64,000 nucleotides of DNA from Laspinema olomoucense D3b (GCF_025370785.1 NZ_JAMXFA010000018.1:62001-126000); one strand, 5' to 3'. Positions 1 to 8,175 are shown, numbered from the stretch's first letter. Notes: generated by a model not told the origin, from the sequence alone. A program made the numbers and translations.

Positions 1-1
1 A

Positions 2-109
2 GGTTACACCCTGGGGAACCCCTATGGCATCCGTGATTTCTCTGCAATTTATCATTTGAGTCTGAATGCTACTGTTACCACAAATCCGGCGGCAGAGGGC
101 TGGAGATAG
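2..109 (+). CDS. C-terminal end of an unidentified protein (partial)
   Basis: The second forward frame is open from the window edge to a TAG at 107-109 and would give 35 residues ending in AAEGWR. It has no start in the window, so only the tail of a gene is visible. The residues (for example GYTLGNPYG and IYHLSLNATV) are compatible with a folded domain end, but I recognise no family. The frame starting at base 3 is also open for a shorter distance, so this may be chance. Confidence 0.3.
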   Translation, partial: GYTLGNPYGIRDFSAIYHLSLNATVTTNPAAEGWR

Positions 110-234
110 CTTTTTAAGGAACTCCCTCCCGAAAAACCCAATATTAACTTGCTTTGATAGTGCTAGTATCACCGATTGGTTACCGGAGTTGATGAAGATA
201 GATGGAAACAGGTGCACAGGATTAAATTAGAAAT

Positions 235-1608
235 ATGGGCAGAATTTTTATTTCAGCCGGTCACGGGGGTTATGAGAATGGCGCACTCGATCCTGGGGTG
301 ATCGCCGGGGGAACGACGGAAGCGCAGGAAATGATTCTCCTGCGGGATTTAATTGTGGCGGAGTTGCGATCGCGCCCAGGGGTAGAAGTCTTAACGGTTC
401 CCGATAACCTGAGCATGAGTCAGTCTATCTCCTGGATTAACAGCCGCGCTCGGTCTTCTGATGTGGCCCTGGAAATCCAGGCCAATGCCTTTGCTAACCC
501 GACGGGCCGTGGAGCCAGCGTCTACTACATTGCCAACAATGACCAACGTAAGCAAAATGCCGAACAACTGCTGCTAAGTTTACTCCGGCGGGTTCCCCAA
601 CTTCCGAATCGGGGAGTGAAACCGGATACGGCAACGACTCTGGGCAATTTACCGTTCAATCGCTGGGTGATTACCCCCTCTTTGCTGATGGAGGTTTGCT
701 TTCTCACCAACCCCGAGGACCGCTCTTTACTCCAAAATCGTCGTCGAGACTTTGCAGTCGGCATTGCTGAAGGGCTAGTAGCTTGGGCTGCCGGGACCCC
801 GCTTCCTGAGCCTTTGCCTCCAGGGACTTCCACCCCGGTGCCACCGACTTATCCCCCGATTAGTATCAATATTAATGGGCAGATCTATGGCGAGCAGGGG
901 GTGATTATTAATGGGAATGCTTATATTCCCATTGATGTTGCGGATAGTTTTAAAGTGAACCTGTCCACTAATGCAACCATTCGGCGGGTAACCTATCGCA
1001 ATATTGTATATGTCCGGGCGATTGAGTTGCGGGAACATGATATTTCGGTGTCGTGGGATGGGGGAACGCGCACGGTGCTGTTGCGCTCAATTTTACAAAT
1101 TTGTCCGGGCTATCTCGATCGCATTATGGGACATGGCAACACCTCAGAAGTGCAACTGATTGTCTTTCTCAAAGGCAACAATCCCCAGGCGATCGTCCAG
1201 TTCCCAGACCTTCCTAAACTCTATCGGGAAGAAGCGGCGATCGAAGGCATCAATTACGATATCGCCTTCTGTCAAATGTGTTTGGAAACGAACTTTCTGC
1301 GCTTTAATGGGGAAATCCAACCTACCCAAAACAATTTTGCGGGATTGGGTTCCCTGGGTGGGGGCAATACTGCCGCTTCTTTCCCCAGCGCTCGGATTGG
1401 GGTCCGCGCCCATATCCAACATTTGAAAGCTTACGCGAGTATTGAACCCCTGGTCATGGAACAGGTTGATCCGCGCTTTCGCTTTGTGGCCCGTGGCATC
1501 GCCCCTTTACTGGCACAACTCAGTGGTCGCTGGGCCGCCGATCTCCAGTATGGTCAGAAAATTTTGGCCCTGTTGCGACGACTGTATGAATCGTCGGGTT
1601 TGTTGTAA
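235..1608 (+). CDS. N-acetylmuramoyl-L-alanine amidase (Amidase_3) with glucosaminidase-like C-terminal domain
   Basis: This is a probable peptidoglycan hydrolase of 457 residues. Residues 1 to about 190 are an Amidase_3 domain that cuts the amide bond between MurNAc and the stem peptide. It shows AGHGG at 8-12, TTE at 27-29 and LLMEVCFLTNPED near 152. A Pro-rich linker follows, then a segment resembling the copper-amine-oxidase-like N domain (about 215-285). The last 160 residues look like a FlgJ/LytG-type glucosaminidase domain (NNFAGLGSLGGG, RIGVRAHIQHLKAY). No signal peptide is visible at this start, so export is unclear. The usual zinc-ligand motif S-x-H-A-N-A reads E-I-Q-A-N-A here (Gln82 for His), so the zinc site may be altered. 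The family call is firm; activity is uncertain. Confidence 0.85.
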   Translation: MGRIFISAGHGGYENGALDPGVIAGGTTEAQEMILLRDLIVAELRSRPGVEVLTVPDNLSMSQSISWINSRARSSDVALEIQANAFANPTGRGASVYYIANNDQRKQNAEQLLLSLLRRVPQLPNRGVKPDTATTLGNLPFNRWVITPSLLMEVCFLTNPEDRSLLQNRRRDFAVGIAEGLVAWAAGTPLPEPLPPGTSTPVPPTYPPISININGQIYGEQGVIINGNAYIPIDVADSFKVNLSTNATIRRVTYRNIVYVRAIELREHDISVSWDGGTRTVLLRSILQICPGYLDRIMGHGNTSEVQLIVFLKGNNPQAIVQFPDLPKLYREEAAIEGINYDIAFCQMCLETNFLRFNGEIQPTQNNFAGLGSLGGGNTAASFPSARIGVRAHIQHLKAYASIEPLVMEQVDPRFRFVARGIAPLLAQLSGRWAADLQYGQKILALLRRLYESSGLL

Positions 1609-1777
1609 GCCCACTCCAAACCCTCAACTCTACACCCCCTCGGATGAGAGTAACCGGGCCATTCCCAACCCGACTCTCATCCGTGCACGCCCTATCCCCG
1701 TCTACAAATCAGGACTGATCCTCAACATTTCCTTCAAAACAATTCATAATGAGAACGAAGAAGGGAGACTGGCTGCT

Positions 1778-3319
1778 ATGGGGGATAAAATCAGCTTAAA
1801 AGATGTCATACACTTTTATGCAGAGGGGCGTAGAAACTTTAGAAATGCGGATTTTAGTGGCTTAGAATTCAAGCGGATTAATCTTCAAGAAGCGGATCTT
1901 CAGGGGGCCTATATTCGCTGGGGGGAACTCCAAGGGGCGAATCTCAAAGGAGCCAATTTGTCTTGGGCGGACCTCCAAAAAGCGAACCTGTCTGATGCAG
2001 TTTTGCACCAAGCCAACCTGAAAGAGGCGAATCTGAAAGGGGCTTGTTTACAATGGGCGGACTTGAGTGAAGCCAATCTTCAAGGGGCGACGGTGATTAA
2101 GGGAAATCTCTCGTTTGCCAATCTCCGCGATGCTTGTCTGCGTTTGGCAAAGTTTCAAGATGCCAATCTGGACAAGGCGAACCTAAATGGGGTGGATTTG
2201 CGGGTGGCAATGCTCCAGGATGCGGATTTATCCGATTCCGATATTCAACGGGGGAAGCTGCAAGAAGCTAACCTCACCCGGGCGAATCTGACGGGGGCGA
2301 ATCTGGAAGGGGCTAATTTCCAAGGGGCGACCCTGGAACAGGCGAACCTGATGGGGGCCAATTTGACCAGGGCCAATCTCAACCAAGCTTCTCTGCAACG
2401 GGCTAATTTGACCGATGCTAAGTTGTTTGGCAGCAATTTCGAGGGGGCAAATCTGAGCGAGGCTAAATTACCGGCGATCGAGAATATGCTGGGTGTTTCT
2501 TTTAAGGGGGCCAACTTGAAAGGGGCCAGGTTGCCGAATGGGGATAGCTTACAACAAGTGGTGCTGCCGAATGGTTCGCTTCCTGACTCTCGGCAACCGG
2601 CACAGATTGCCCCGATTTCCCCGGTTGAACCGAGGACGACTCAAACGAAACAAGATTTACTGGATATTGCTAATGGTTACTCGACTACCTCGCGCTTATC
2701 TTCATCCGGGGGTCCCGTTGGGGGTTCCCCGGAAGGATTGCCTTCTCCAGAGGCAAGGCGATCGCCTCTAAAATCCCCAGAGGCTGAGTTCCCTCCGACT
2801 CCCGACCCCTTACCTGTGCTAATTCCTCCCTTACCACCGGAAAATGGCAAGGGTTTGCACTCGCCGGGTCCGGGGATTCTGTCCCAGTCAGAAGAGGGGA
2901 TCCCCCTGGTGAAGCACAGGTATCTTTACAGCCCGAGTATCGCCATTTTTCATCGGCGCGGTCCTGGGGAATTCCGGCAAAATCTCCTCGCTGCATACAA
3001 GGGCTGTTGTGCTGTGACGGGGTGCAATGCCGAACCTGTTTTAGAAGCGGTTTACCTGAAATATCAGGACCGCAATCCTTCCACCCATCCGTCTTCGGGG
3101 TTACTGTTGCGATCGGATCTTCATACGCTGTTTGACTTGCATTTGCTGGTGATCGAACCCAAATCTCTGAGGGTGCTGTTTTCTCCCGAAGTCCGGGAAA
3201 CCAGTTATGCTGAATACCACGGCAAACGCCTGCGGGAGGCGATCGCCCCGGAATTTCAACCGGACCCGCTCAAGCTGCAATTCCACTGGGATTTATGCCA
3301 ATGGATCCACAATTTATAG
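1778..3319 (+). CDS. Pentapeptide-repeat protein fused to a degenerate HNH-like domain
   Basis: The protein has 513 residues. The ATG at 1778 is chosen because the N-terminal cap (SLKDVIHFYAEGRRNF) resembles the caps of the two paralogues at 8240-9109 and 10845-11429. The longer open frame before it runs antisense-like through the amidase gene. About 40 A(D/N)LxG-type pentapeptides (residues 20-260) should form a right-handed quadrilateral beta helix. A Pro/Ser-rich linker follows to about 385. The end (from about 395) matches HNH_2-type nucleases: FRQNLLAAYKGCCAVTGC, LHTLFDLHLL. The first motif, normally EAAHI, is EAVYL, with Tyr426 in place of the metal/catalytic His. The nuclease may therefore be dead or use another residue. 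The biological role is unknown. Confidence 0.85.
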   Translation: MGDKISLKDVIHFYAEGRRNFRNADFSGLEFKRINLQEADLQGAYIRWGELQGANLKGANLSWADLQKANLSDAVLHQANLKEANLKGACLQWADLSEANLQGATVIKGNLSFANLRDACLRLAKFQDANLDKANLNGVDLRVAMLQDADLSDSDIQRGKLQEANLTRANLTGANLEGANFQGATLEQANLMGANLTRANLNQASLQRANLTDAKLFGSNFEGANLSEAKLPAIENMLGVSFKGANLKGARLPNGDSLQQVVLPNGSLPDSRQPAQIAPISPVEPRTTQTKQDLLDIANGYSTTSRLSSSGGPVGGSPEGLPSPEARRSPLKSPEAEFPPTPDPLPVLIPPLPPENGKGLHSPGPGILSQSEEGIPLVKHRYLYSPSIAIFHRRGPGEFRQNLLAAYKGCCAVTGCNAEPVLEAVYLKYQDRNPSTHPSSGLLLRSDLHTLFDLHLLVIEPKSLRVLFSPEVRETSYAEYHGKRLREAIAPEFQPDPLKLQFHWDLCQWIHNL

Positions 3320-3340
3320 GCAGTTTACATCGGCGTTTTT

Positions 3341-3817
3341 TTACATATAACCTGGGGGCTTAATCAAATAAGTCGCCCAAGTTTGGTGCTTTGCTTCATC
3401 GGTGCCAAGGGGTTTGGCAATCCGCCAGGTTTTCCCTTCTGCCTGCCGTTGCAAATAGAGGTCAAAGTTATTTTTGCGATCGGTGACTCGTTTTTCGGGG
3501 AGTTGGATGGTCAGGTTATAAGTGCCTTGGACATGGTAAGCCAGCAGTCCATCAATTTTCAAAGGGTCTTGTTCCCAAATCTCCACGCGATTCACTTCAT
3601 ACTTAGGCAGGGGTTCCCCTGATTGCCCATGCTGAGTCAGATGCTGGCGCAGTTCGGCTTTGTTTTGACTCAGTTCCAAGGCGATCGCCTCTTGCACTAC
3701 TTCTCGTGTCGGCTGAAATCCGGTGATACTTAAATTAATGCTACAGCCACTCAATAACCCGATTAAAAGGGTCAGGGCGATCGCTCTCAACATTGCTTTA
3801 ATGTGGATGCCACTCAT
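3341..3817 (-). CDS. Small predicted lipoprotein, function unknown
   Basis: The protein has 158 residues. It has a basic N-terminus, a hydrophobic stretch and a lipobox LLSG|C around residue 25, so it should be lipid-anchored after signal peptidase II cleavage. The mature part has mixed alpha/beta character (REVVQEAIALELSQNK, YHVQGTYNLTIQLP, WRIAKPLG). I place it only as a cyanobacterial conserved hypothetical. The start at 3817 is supported by a strong ribosome binding site (GGGGAGG, about 6 bases upstream). It is convergent with the pentapeptide-HNH gene and divergent from the methyltransferase at 3890. Confidence 0.7.
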   Translation of the reverse strand: MSGIHIKAMLRAIALTLLIGLLSGCSINLSITGFQPTREVVQEAIALELSQNKAELRQHLTQHGQSGEPLPKYEVNRVEIWEQDPLKIDGLLAYHVQGTYNLTIQLPEKRVTDRKNNFDLYLQRQAEGKTWRIAKPLGTDEAKHQTWATYLIKPPGYM

Positions 3818-3889
3818 GTTAACCTCCCCTTTTAGTCTCTACTATAGATCTATTCCTGTTATTACACTCCATCCTTAACCCCTGTAACC

Positions 3890-4552
3890 ATGACCAAAAA
3901 AACCTTGGGATTAGACGATCGCCTCCACTCCTATTTCCTATCGATTTCTGGGCGCGAATCGGATATTCTACGCTCTTTACGAGAGGAAACCGCCGCTCAT
4001 CCCCGTTCGCAAATGCAAATTGCACCGGAACAAGGTCAATTTATGGCCCTGTTGGTGCAATTACTGGGAGCCACTAAAACCCTAGAAGTCGGGGTTTTTA
4101 CGGGCTACAGCAGCTTGGCGGTGGCTTTGGCTCTCCCGCCACAGGGTAAAATTGTCGCTTGCGATATTAGCGCAGATTATACGGCAGTGGCACGCCCCTA
4201 TTGGCAGGCCGCAGGTGTGGCGGATAAAATTGATTTGCGCATCGCCCCGGCATTGGAGACTCTCGATCGCCTCCTTGAATCTGGAGAGGCGGGTACTTTT
4301 GATTTTGCCTTTATTGATGCGGATAAGGAAAACTATGACAACTATTACGAACGCGCTGTGCAACTGGTTCGGGTTGGCGGGTTAATTGCTATTGATAATG
4401 TTTTGTGGGGGGGTAGTGTCGCGGACCCAACGGTTCAGGATGCCAGTACGGAAGCGATTCGAGCCTTAAATGCTAAGTTAGTCCAGGATGAACGGATCTC
4501 GTTGAGTGTGGTGCCGATCGCCGATGGACTGACCCTGGCCCTTAAGCGGTAG
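3890..4552 (+). CDS. SAM-dependent O-methyltransferase, caffeoyl-CoA OMT-like family
   Basis: The protein has 220 residues, the usual length of Methyltransf_3 (class I) catechol/caffeoyl-CoA-type O-methyltransferases. Visible motifs: the SAM-binding loop [15 protein letters not shown] near residues 66-80, the acidic CDIS after the second strand, [13 protein letters not shown] (metal/substrate loop) and [13 protein letters not shown] near the end. It would transfer a methyl group from SAM to a hydroxyl on a small aromatic or related substrate in the cytosol, usually with Mg2+. The substrate cannot be read from sequence. It stands alone, and a HIP1-rich stretch and the repeat pair at 4622-4922 follow. 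Confidence 0.88.
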   Translation: MTKKTLGLDDRLHSYFLSISGRESDILRSLREETAAHPRSQMQIAPEQGQFMALLVQLLGATKTLEVGVFTGYSSLAVALALPPQGKIVACDISADYTAVARPYWQAAGVADKIDLRIAPALETLDRLLESGEAGTFDFAFIDADKENYDNYYERAVQLVRVGGLIAIDNVLWGGSVADPTVQDASTEAIRALNAKLVQDERISLSVVPIADGLTLALKR

Positions 4553-4621
4553 GGGCGATCGCCCGTTTTCTTGGGTGAAAACGGGTCAAGGCGCCAAAAA
4601 AGAGGGAAATTATTTTTTCGT

Positions 4622-4758
4622 CAACCTTGACAATTTTTGATATTATTATACAATGGAAATTTGCGTGAAATTACTATCTTTAAGGTAGTTCTTCCTTATC
4701 AATTTTATCTTATCACAAAAAAAACGAACCGTCTAGGGGGTTGAGAAAAAAAGTCGCG
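4622..4758 (+). repeat. 137-bp repeat unit, copy 1, with internal sigma70-like promoter
   Basis: This is the first of two nearly identical tandem units (second at 4785-4922). It opens with TTGACA at 4627-4632 and TACAAT at 4649-4654, 16 bases apart. A small imperfect hairpin follows (TATCTTTAAGGTA). Then comes the 73-base core shared with all three copies (TAGTTCTTCC ... TCTAGGGGGTTGAG ... GTCGCG). The unit ends in an A-tract, TCGCGA and a T-tract, which together form a palindrome. No open reading frame is present. It may be a small RNA gene or a degenerate mobile element. Confidence 0.75.
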
Positions 4759-4784
4759 ATTTTTTGGTTAGAATTCGGACTTCC

Positions 4785-4922
4785 CAACCTTGACAATTTT
4801 TGATCTTATTATACAATGGGAATTTACGTGAAATTATTATCTTTAAGATAGTTCTTCCTTATCAATTTTATCTTATCACAAAAAAAACGAATCGTCTAGG
4901 GGGTTGAGAAAAAAAAGTCGCG
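4785..4922 (+). repeat. 137-bp repeat unit, copy 2, with internal sigma70-like promoter
   Basis: This is the second copy of the unit at 4622-4758. TTGACA lies at 4790-4795 and TACAAT at 4812-4817, again with 16-base spacing. The hairpin here is perfect (TATCTT-T-AAGATA), whereas copy 1 has a G-T pair at the same position, a covariation-like change. The core differs from copy 1 by only a few bases. Nothing else is seen from here to 5026 except scattered HIP1 sites. Confidence 0.75.
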
Positions 4923-5026
4923 GATTGCCTCTGGACACCGATGCCTCAAAGTTTGCTTTTTCTAGGGATGCGATCGCGGTTGTGGATGCTGTCCAATCAG
5001 GTGTGATGGCAAGAGATCGAGAAATG

Positions 5027-5389
5027 TTAGCGCCGAACGGCGGGTAAATCTGGGTCAGTGCTGCAAACGCTCAACTCTAGGGCTTCACCACCTTCAATCC
5101 GAACAATTCTTTGACGCTCGCTATCGGTGACTACTTCTAAACAGGCGCAACCGTATCCATAATAACCGTTAGTCCTAACAAATTGTTCGGCACTGAGGCC
5201 CTCGGGAATATTTTCCATCCCTTGTGCTTGATATCCACCCTGCGCTCCAATAGTCCAGCTTGCATCTTTATCGGTTAACCACCAGTTTGCGGGGGTGGGA
5301 TTGTGCAGCCAACCACATCGGAGTTCAGTTGCCTGGGCAGGAAGGGTGGTGGAAATTAACGCAAGGGTAACCCATCCAATTTTTTGCAT
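5027..5389 (-). CDS. Secreted DUF4087-like protein
   Basis: The ATG at 5389 gives 120 residues beginning MQKIGWVTLALISTTLPAQA, a standard signal peptide with an AQA-type cleavage site. The mature protein resembles DUF4087: RCGWLHNPTPANWWLTD, WTIGAQGGYQA, GYGCACLEV, with paired cysteines likely forming disulfides in the periplasm. Function is unknown. A TTG at 5428 would extend it by 13 residues and sits next to repeat copy 3; the signal peptide favours 5389. It is transcribed in the same direction as the EamA gene upstream. Confidence 0.7.
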   Translation of the reverse strand: MQKIGWVTLALISTTLPAQATELRCGWLHNPTPANWWLTDKDASWTIGAQGGYQAQGMENIPEGLSAEQFVRTNGYYGYGCACLEVVTDSERQRIVRIEGGEALELSVCSTDPDLPAVRR

Positions 5390-5430
5390 AGTTGTGAGAT
5401 TTGGCAGCCAATTTACAATATATTGCAAAA

Positions 5431-5504
5431 TAGTTCTTCCTTATCAATTTTATCTTATCACAAAAAAAACGAACCGTCTAGGGGGTTGAGAAAAAAAAGT
5501 CGCG
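5431..5504 (+). repeat. Core repeat, copy 3 (solo)
   Basis: A 74-base copy of the core present in the units at 4622 and 4785, in the same orientation but without the promoter half. It fills the gap between the EamA transporter (stop at 5527) and the DUF4087 gene, both on the minus strand. On the minus strand it supplies an AAGGAAG-like ribosome-binding stretch upstream of a TTG at 5428, probably by coincidence. Confidence 0.75.
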
Positions 5505-5526
5505 TTTTTGGGGAATGTTGGTGAGC

Positions 5527-6477
5527 TTAGCGCCAGAGGAATAAGAGGGCGATTCCAAAAAGAGAGACAACGGCGCCAAGAATGGCGCGAATGCTGACGA
5601 ATTCCCCCAGGGCGATCGCCAGGGGTAAAACAAAGATTGGACTGGTGGCGCTGAGAGTCTGGGCGATGCCTGCGGGAGCAAATTTTAGGGAAATCTGCTG
5701 TAACCAAATCCCGAGATAGGTGCTAAAAAAAGCAGTGACGAACACGATCGCGAATAGACGTTGAGACCCTAATCCCGAGAGGACTTGGCGACCCTGTTTC
5801 CATAACATCCACAGGAGCAAGAGGGAGACTCCCGCCAATAAGCGGATCAAGGTACTCCATAAGGGGTCGATCGCCGTTTGTGCGAGGGCAGCACGAGAGA
5901 GGACCGCCCCCACTGCCTGAGCAAGGGCCGCCAGTAATCCCAAAGTGAGTCCAGGGAGCAAGCGGGTGGTGCTGTTGGTCCCGGAAACCCGTTCGGCAAT
6001 TGTCCAAGCAACGCCAATAATGGTGATCAGCATCCCACCCCAGGCGATCAGGGTGAGTTGTTCCCTTAAAAAGAGGATGGCGAGTAAGGCAGTGAAGGGG
6101 GGTGCCAAGGTGTGAATTAAGAGAGTGCGCCTTGCGCCGAGTTGATTGAGGGCGGCAAAATACACGGTATCCCCGAAGCTAATGCCGATTGCACCACTGA
6201 GGAACAGCAGGAACAGGGGGAAGGCGAATTGGTTGAGGGTAGTGAAGGGAGAGGAAAGCGGGGGGAGGAAGGTGGGGGAATCCAGTGCAGGGAGTAGGAA
6301 GTCGCGCAGGAGGAGGGTGAGTACCAGCAGGGCGATCGCCACGAGTCCTTTAGTTAAATTGAGCAGCATCGGCGGAATTTTTTGTCCGAGGTAACCGTAA
6401 ACCACGGAAACAACTGCCCATAATAATGCCGCACTCATGGCGGCGAGTTCACCTTTAAATTCGGCGATCGCATTCAT
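5527..6477 (-). CDS. EamA/DMT-family transporter
   Basis: The protein has 316 residues with about ten hydrophobic segments in two tandem EamA repeats (about 8-150 and 165-315), the standard drug/metabolite transporter layout in the inner membrane. Motifs include SAALLWAVVSVVYGYLG at the start, GISFGDTVYFAALNQLGA, LREQLTLIAWGGMLITIIGV and, in the second half, ALSRAALAQ and LSATSPIFVLPLAIALGE. The substrate is unknown (amino acids, nucleotides and other metabolites are known for the family). ATG 6477 is preferred over a TTG three codons earlier. The CIRCE at 6567-6593 lies about 90 bases upstream, so this gene is one candidate HrcA target. Confidence 0.85.
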   Translation of the reverse strand: MNAIAEFKGELAAMSAALLWAVVSVVYGYLGQKIPPMLLNLTKGLVAIALLVLTLLLRDFLLPALDSPTFLPPLSSPFTTLNQFAFPLFLLFLSGAIGISFGDTVYFAALNQLGARRTLLIHTLAPPFTALLAILFLREQLTLIAWGGMLITIIGVAWTIAERVSGTNSTTRLLPGLTLGLLAALAQAVGAVLSRAALAQTAIDPLWSTLIRLLAGVSLLLLWMLWKQGRQVLSGLGSQRLFAIVFVTAFFSTYLGIWLQQISLKFAPAGIAQTLSATSPIFVLPLAIALGEFVSIRAILGAVVSLFGIALLFLWR

Positions 6478-6566
6478 TCGGAACAAAGGGGTAAATTAGC
6501 GTTCTATTTATAGTATCAGGTTTAGGCGGTAATCGGCGATCCCTGGGCTGTTTTAGGGTCCATTTG

Positions 6567-6593
6567 TTAGCACTCTACCGACCAGAGTGCTAA
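6567..6593. promoter_or_regulatory. CIRCE element (HrcA operator)
   Basis: TTAGCACTC, nine bases (TACCGACCA), then GAGTGCTAA: a perfect match to the CIRCE consensus bound by the heat-shock repressor HrcA. In cyanobacteria CIRCE is known upstream of groESL and groEL2. Here neither neighbour is a chaperone: an EamA transporter lies leftward and a small unknown gene rightward. A good promoter is seen to the right (TTGTCA at 6630-6635, TAAAAT at 6653-6658, 17-base spacing), which makes the rightward gene the better target. Confidence 0.9.
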
Positions 6594-6629
6594 TAGATAT
6601 TCAGGCGATCGCACCCTGGAGGAATAGAT

Positions 6630-6658
6630 TTGTCAAATTGAATCTAAACTTTTAAAAT
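6630..6658 (+). promoter_or_regulatory. Predicted sigma70-type promoter for the 6755 gene
   Basis: TTGTCA and TAAAAT separated by 17 bases, about 95 bases before the ATG at 6755 and 36 bases after the CIRCE. This predicts an untranslated leader of about 90 bases. In most CIRCE promoters the operator overlaps or follows the start site, so its position upstream of the -35 is unusual. Another promoter nearer the operator cannot be excluded. Confidence 0.5.
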
Positions 6659-6754
6659 AGAAGCAGATCTGGTAACAGAGGTAACGATTTTCTGGCAAAA
6701 AGCCTGGTATCAAAGAGATATTAAAACAAAAGTAGAAAGCAGGAGGATGTGGCG

Positions 6755-7099
6755 ATGGAATACACCTTCGACATTTTAGGGGTTTCCCCAATTTTATATT
6801 TTTTTAACCAACAGCAGGAGAAAGTGATCACTGATTCAGGAGTCGGAGTGGAATATCTGGGAACTCCCAAATGTACTTTGGATGCCTTTATTGATTCCGT
6901 GCAAATGGTTTCTCCGACTAAAGAGTGGGATTTGGATGGAGTCGTGCAAACGGTGATCAACTTTTGGATGCATAACCCGGATAAAATAGGCTATTGGAAA
7001 GGCCGGTTAGAAGATGCTGGAGATCATAATTTATTAGTAGCTCGCGTGGCGGATATAGGTTCATTACGCGCTACCTTTGAATCGATTCTGAACGATTAA
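6755..7099 (+). CDS. Small conserved protein of unknown function, possible HrcA-regulated gene
   Basis: The protein has 114 residues. The start is ATG 6755, eight bases after an exact AGGAGG (6741-6746); a GTG two codons earlier is too close to that site. The sequence begins MEYTFDILGVSPILYFFNQQ and ends LRATFESILND. It has no signal peptide or membrane segment and looks like a compact cytosolic alpha/beta protein (VGVEYLGTPKCTLDAFIDSV, WMHNPDKIGYWKGRLE). I do not recognise a characterised family. The CIRCE and promoter upstream and the terminator downstream make it a single-gene transcription unit that may respond to heat or protein stress; that is inference. Confidence 0.75.
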   Translation: MEYTFDILGVSPILYFFNQQQEKVITDSGVGVEYLGTPKCTLDAFIDSVQMVSPTKEWDLDGVVQTVINFWMHNPDKIGYWKGRLEDAGDHNLLVARVADIGSLRATFESILND

Positions 7100-7108
7100 G
7101 AAAGGAGA

Positions 7109-7146
7109 ACGGCTGAAGCTTGTACTAACGGTTTCAGTCGTTTTTT
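7109..7146 (+). terminator. Rho-independent terminator after the 6755 gene
   Basis: ACGGCTGAA (7109-7117) pairs with TTTCAGTCGT (7132-7141) through one G-U pair, and a run of six T follows. It sits 10 bases after the stop codon. Confidence 0.75.
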
Positions 7147-7154
7147 GGTGTTCA

Positions 7155-7307
7155 ATGTCACGAATTGAGTTGTTATCCCCCGTAAGTCCAGGAACATCTA
7201 CGCGCAATCCGCTGAATCAGAGGGCTTTTGAGAAGCGGATCCGTGAGCGGTTGTTCATGAGTGAATCTACTCAAGGAGACGCTCTCGGTTCAGCATGGGA
7301 CTTGTGA
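7155..7307 (+). CDS. Possible 50-residue ORF or gene fragment
   Basis: An ATG at 7155 opens a frame of 50 residues (starts MSRIELLSPVSPG, ends GSAWDL). No ribosome binding site is visible and it starts just after the terminator. Its middle (NQRAFEKRIRERLF) looks protein-like, so it could be a relic of a gene. I recognise no family. The rest of 7308-7428 holds only HIP1 sites. Confidence 0.2.
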   Translation: MSRIELLSPVSPGTSTRNPLNQRAFEKRIRERLFMSESTQGDALGSAWDL

Positions 7308-7428
7308 TATTGATCGCCCTGAAGCCACGATCGCGATCGCATTGAGTCTTCGATAAGAATCACGGCGAAAGTATCCATAATGCCTGATAATGGATAGTAT
7401 GAGGATAGGTGATGGGGAGTGTAAGAGC

Positions 7429-8124
7429 ATGAAATCAGGTATATTTGCGATCGCCGCATGGACAATCACAATCACGATGACCGCCACGATGACAGCACCG
7501 GCAGTGGCTCAAAACCCAGAACACCTGAAACAGTTGCTCGAAACTAACCAGTGTCAGGGATGTGACTTGAGCGGAGTTAATCTAGCGGGTCAAAACTTAG
7601 GCGGAGCGAACTTAGCGGGGGCGAACCTCAAGGGTAGTAACTTAGATGGCGCGAATCTGAATGAAGCCTATTTAGTGAATGCGAACCTCATGGATGCTTC
7701 ATTGCGCGGGGCGAGTTTGATAGCCGCTCGACTACATGGAGCAAATTTAGAAAAGGTAGACTTAGAACGTGCTAACCTCACACTAGCGGGGATGGTGATT
7801 GCGAATTTAACGAATGCGAATTTGCAATGGGCGAACTTAGTCGGTGCAAACCTAGAGAGTGCCGAACTGGTGGGAGCCAATCTTTATAACACCACACAGT
7901 CTGTGGAGAACGAGCTTCAGTTCAGTCTTCAAGATGGCGGACCCTATCCCTTTGATATCGCGGGGATCAACCTGCGGGATGCGAACCTGATGGGTGCGAA
8001 CCTGATGGGTGCGAACCTGATGGCGTCGGATCTCACAGGGGTTCAGGTGAACTATGCCAATTTACAGCAGGCACAACTAGACGGTGCAAATCTGCCACAA
8101 GGCTTTACGATTTCTAAGTTTTAA
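7429..8124 (+). CDS. Secreted pentapeptide-repeat protein
   Basis: The ATG at 7429 gives 231 residues starting MKSGIFAIAAWTITITMTAT, a Sec signal peptide ending PAVAQ. The mature N-terminus has a pair of cysteines, NQCQGCDLSGVNL, a short cap common in exported cyanobacterial pentapeptide proteins. About 25 A(N/D)LxG repeats follow in two blocks (about 50-150 and 185-230). They are broken by a non-repeat insert of about 30 residues (YNTTQSVENELQF ... PYPFDIAG). Three near-identical units (ANLMG) sit at 7980-8025. Location should be the periplasm or thylakoid lumen. Function is unknown. It stands alone and a strong terminator follows. Confidence 0.85.
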   Translation: MKSGIFAIAAWTITITMTATMTAPAVAQNPEHLKQLLETNQCQGCDLSGVNLAGQNLGGANLAGANLKGSNLDGANLNEAYLVNANLMDASLRGASLIAARLHGANLEKVDLERANLTLAGMVIANLTNANLQWANLVGANLESAELVGANLYNTTQSVENELQFSLQDGGPYPFDIAGINLRDANLMGANLMGANLMASDLTGVQVNYANLQQAQLDGANLPQGFTISKF

Positions 8125-8175
8125 GGGCTGATCGTCGCAGAGTGCAGACGAAGCAACTGCGAAATTGTGAGCCAA

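Noticed and set aside
1442-1777. N-terminal extension of the pentapeptide-HNH protein (frame open from 1442)
   Set aside because: It overlaps the end of the amidase gene, has no family resemblance, and the shared cap begins at 1778.
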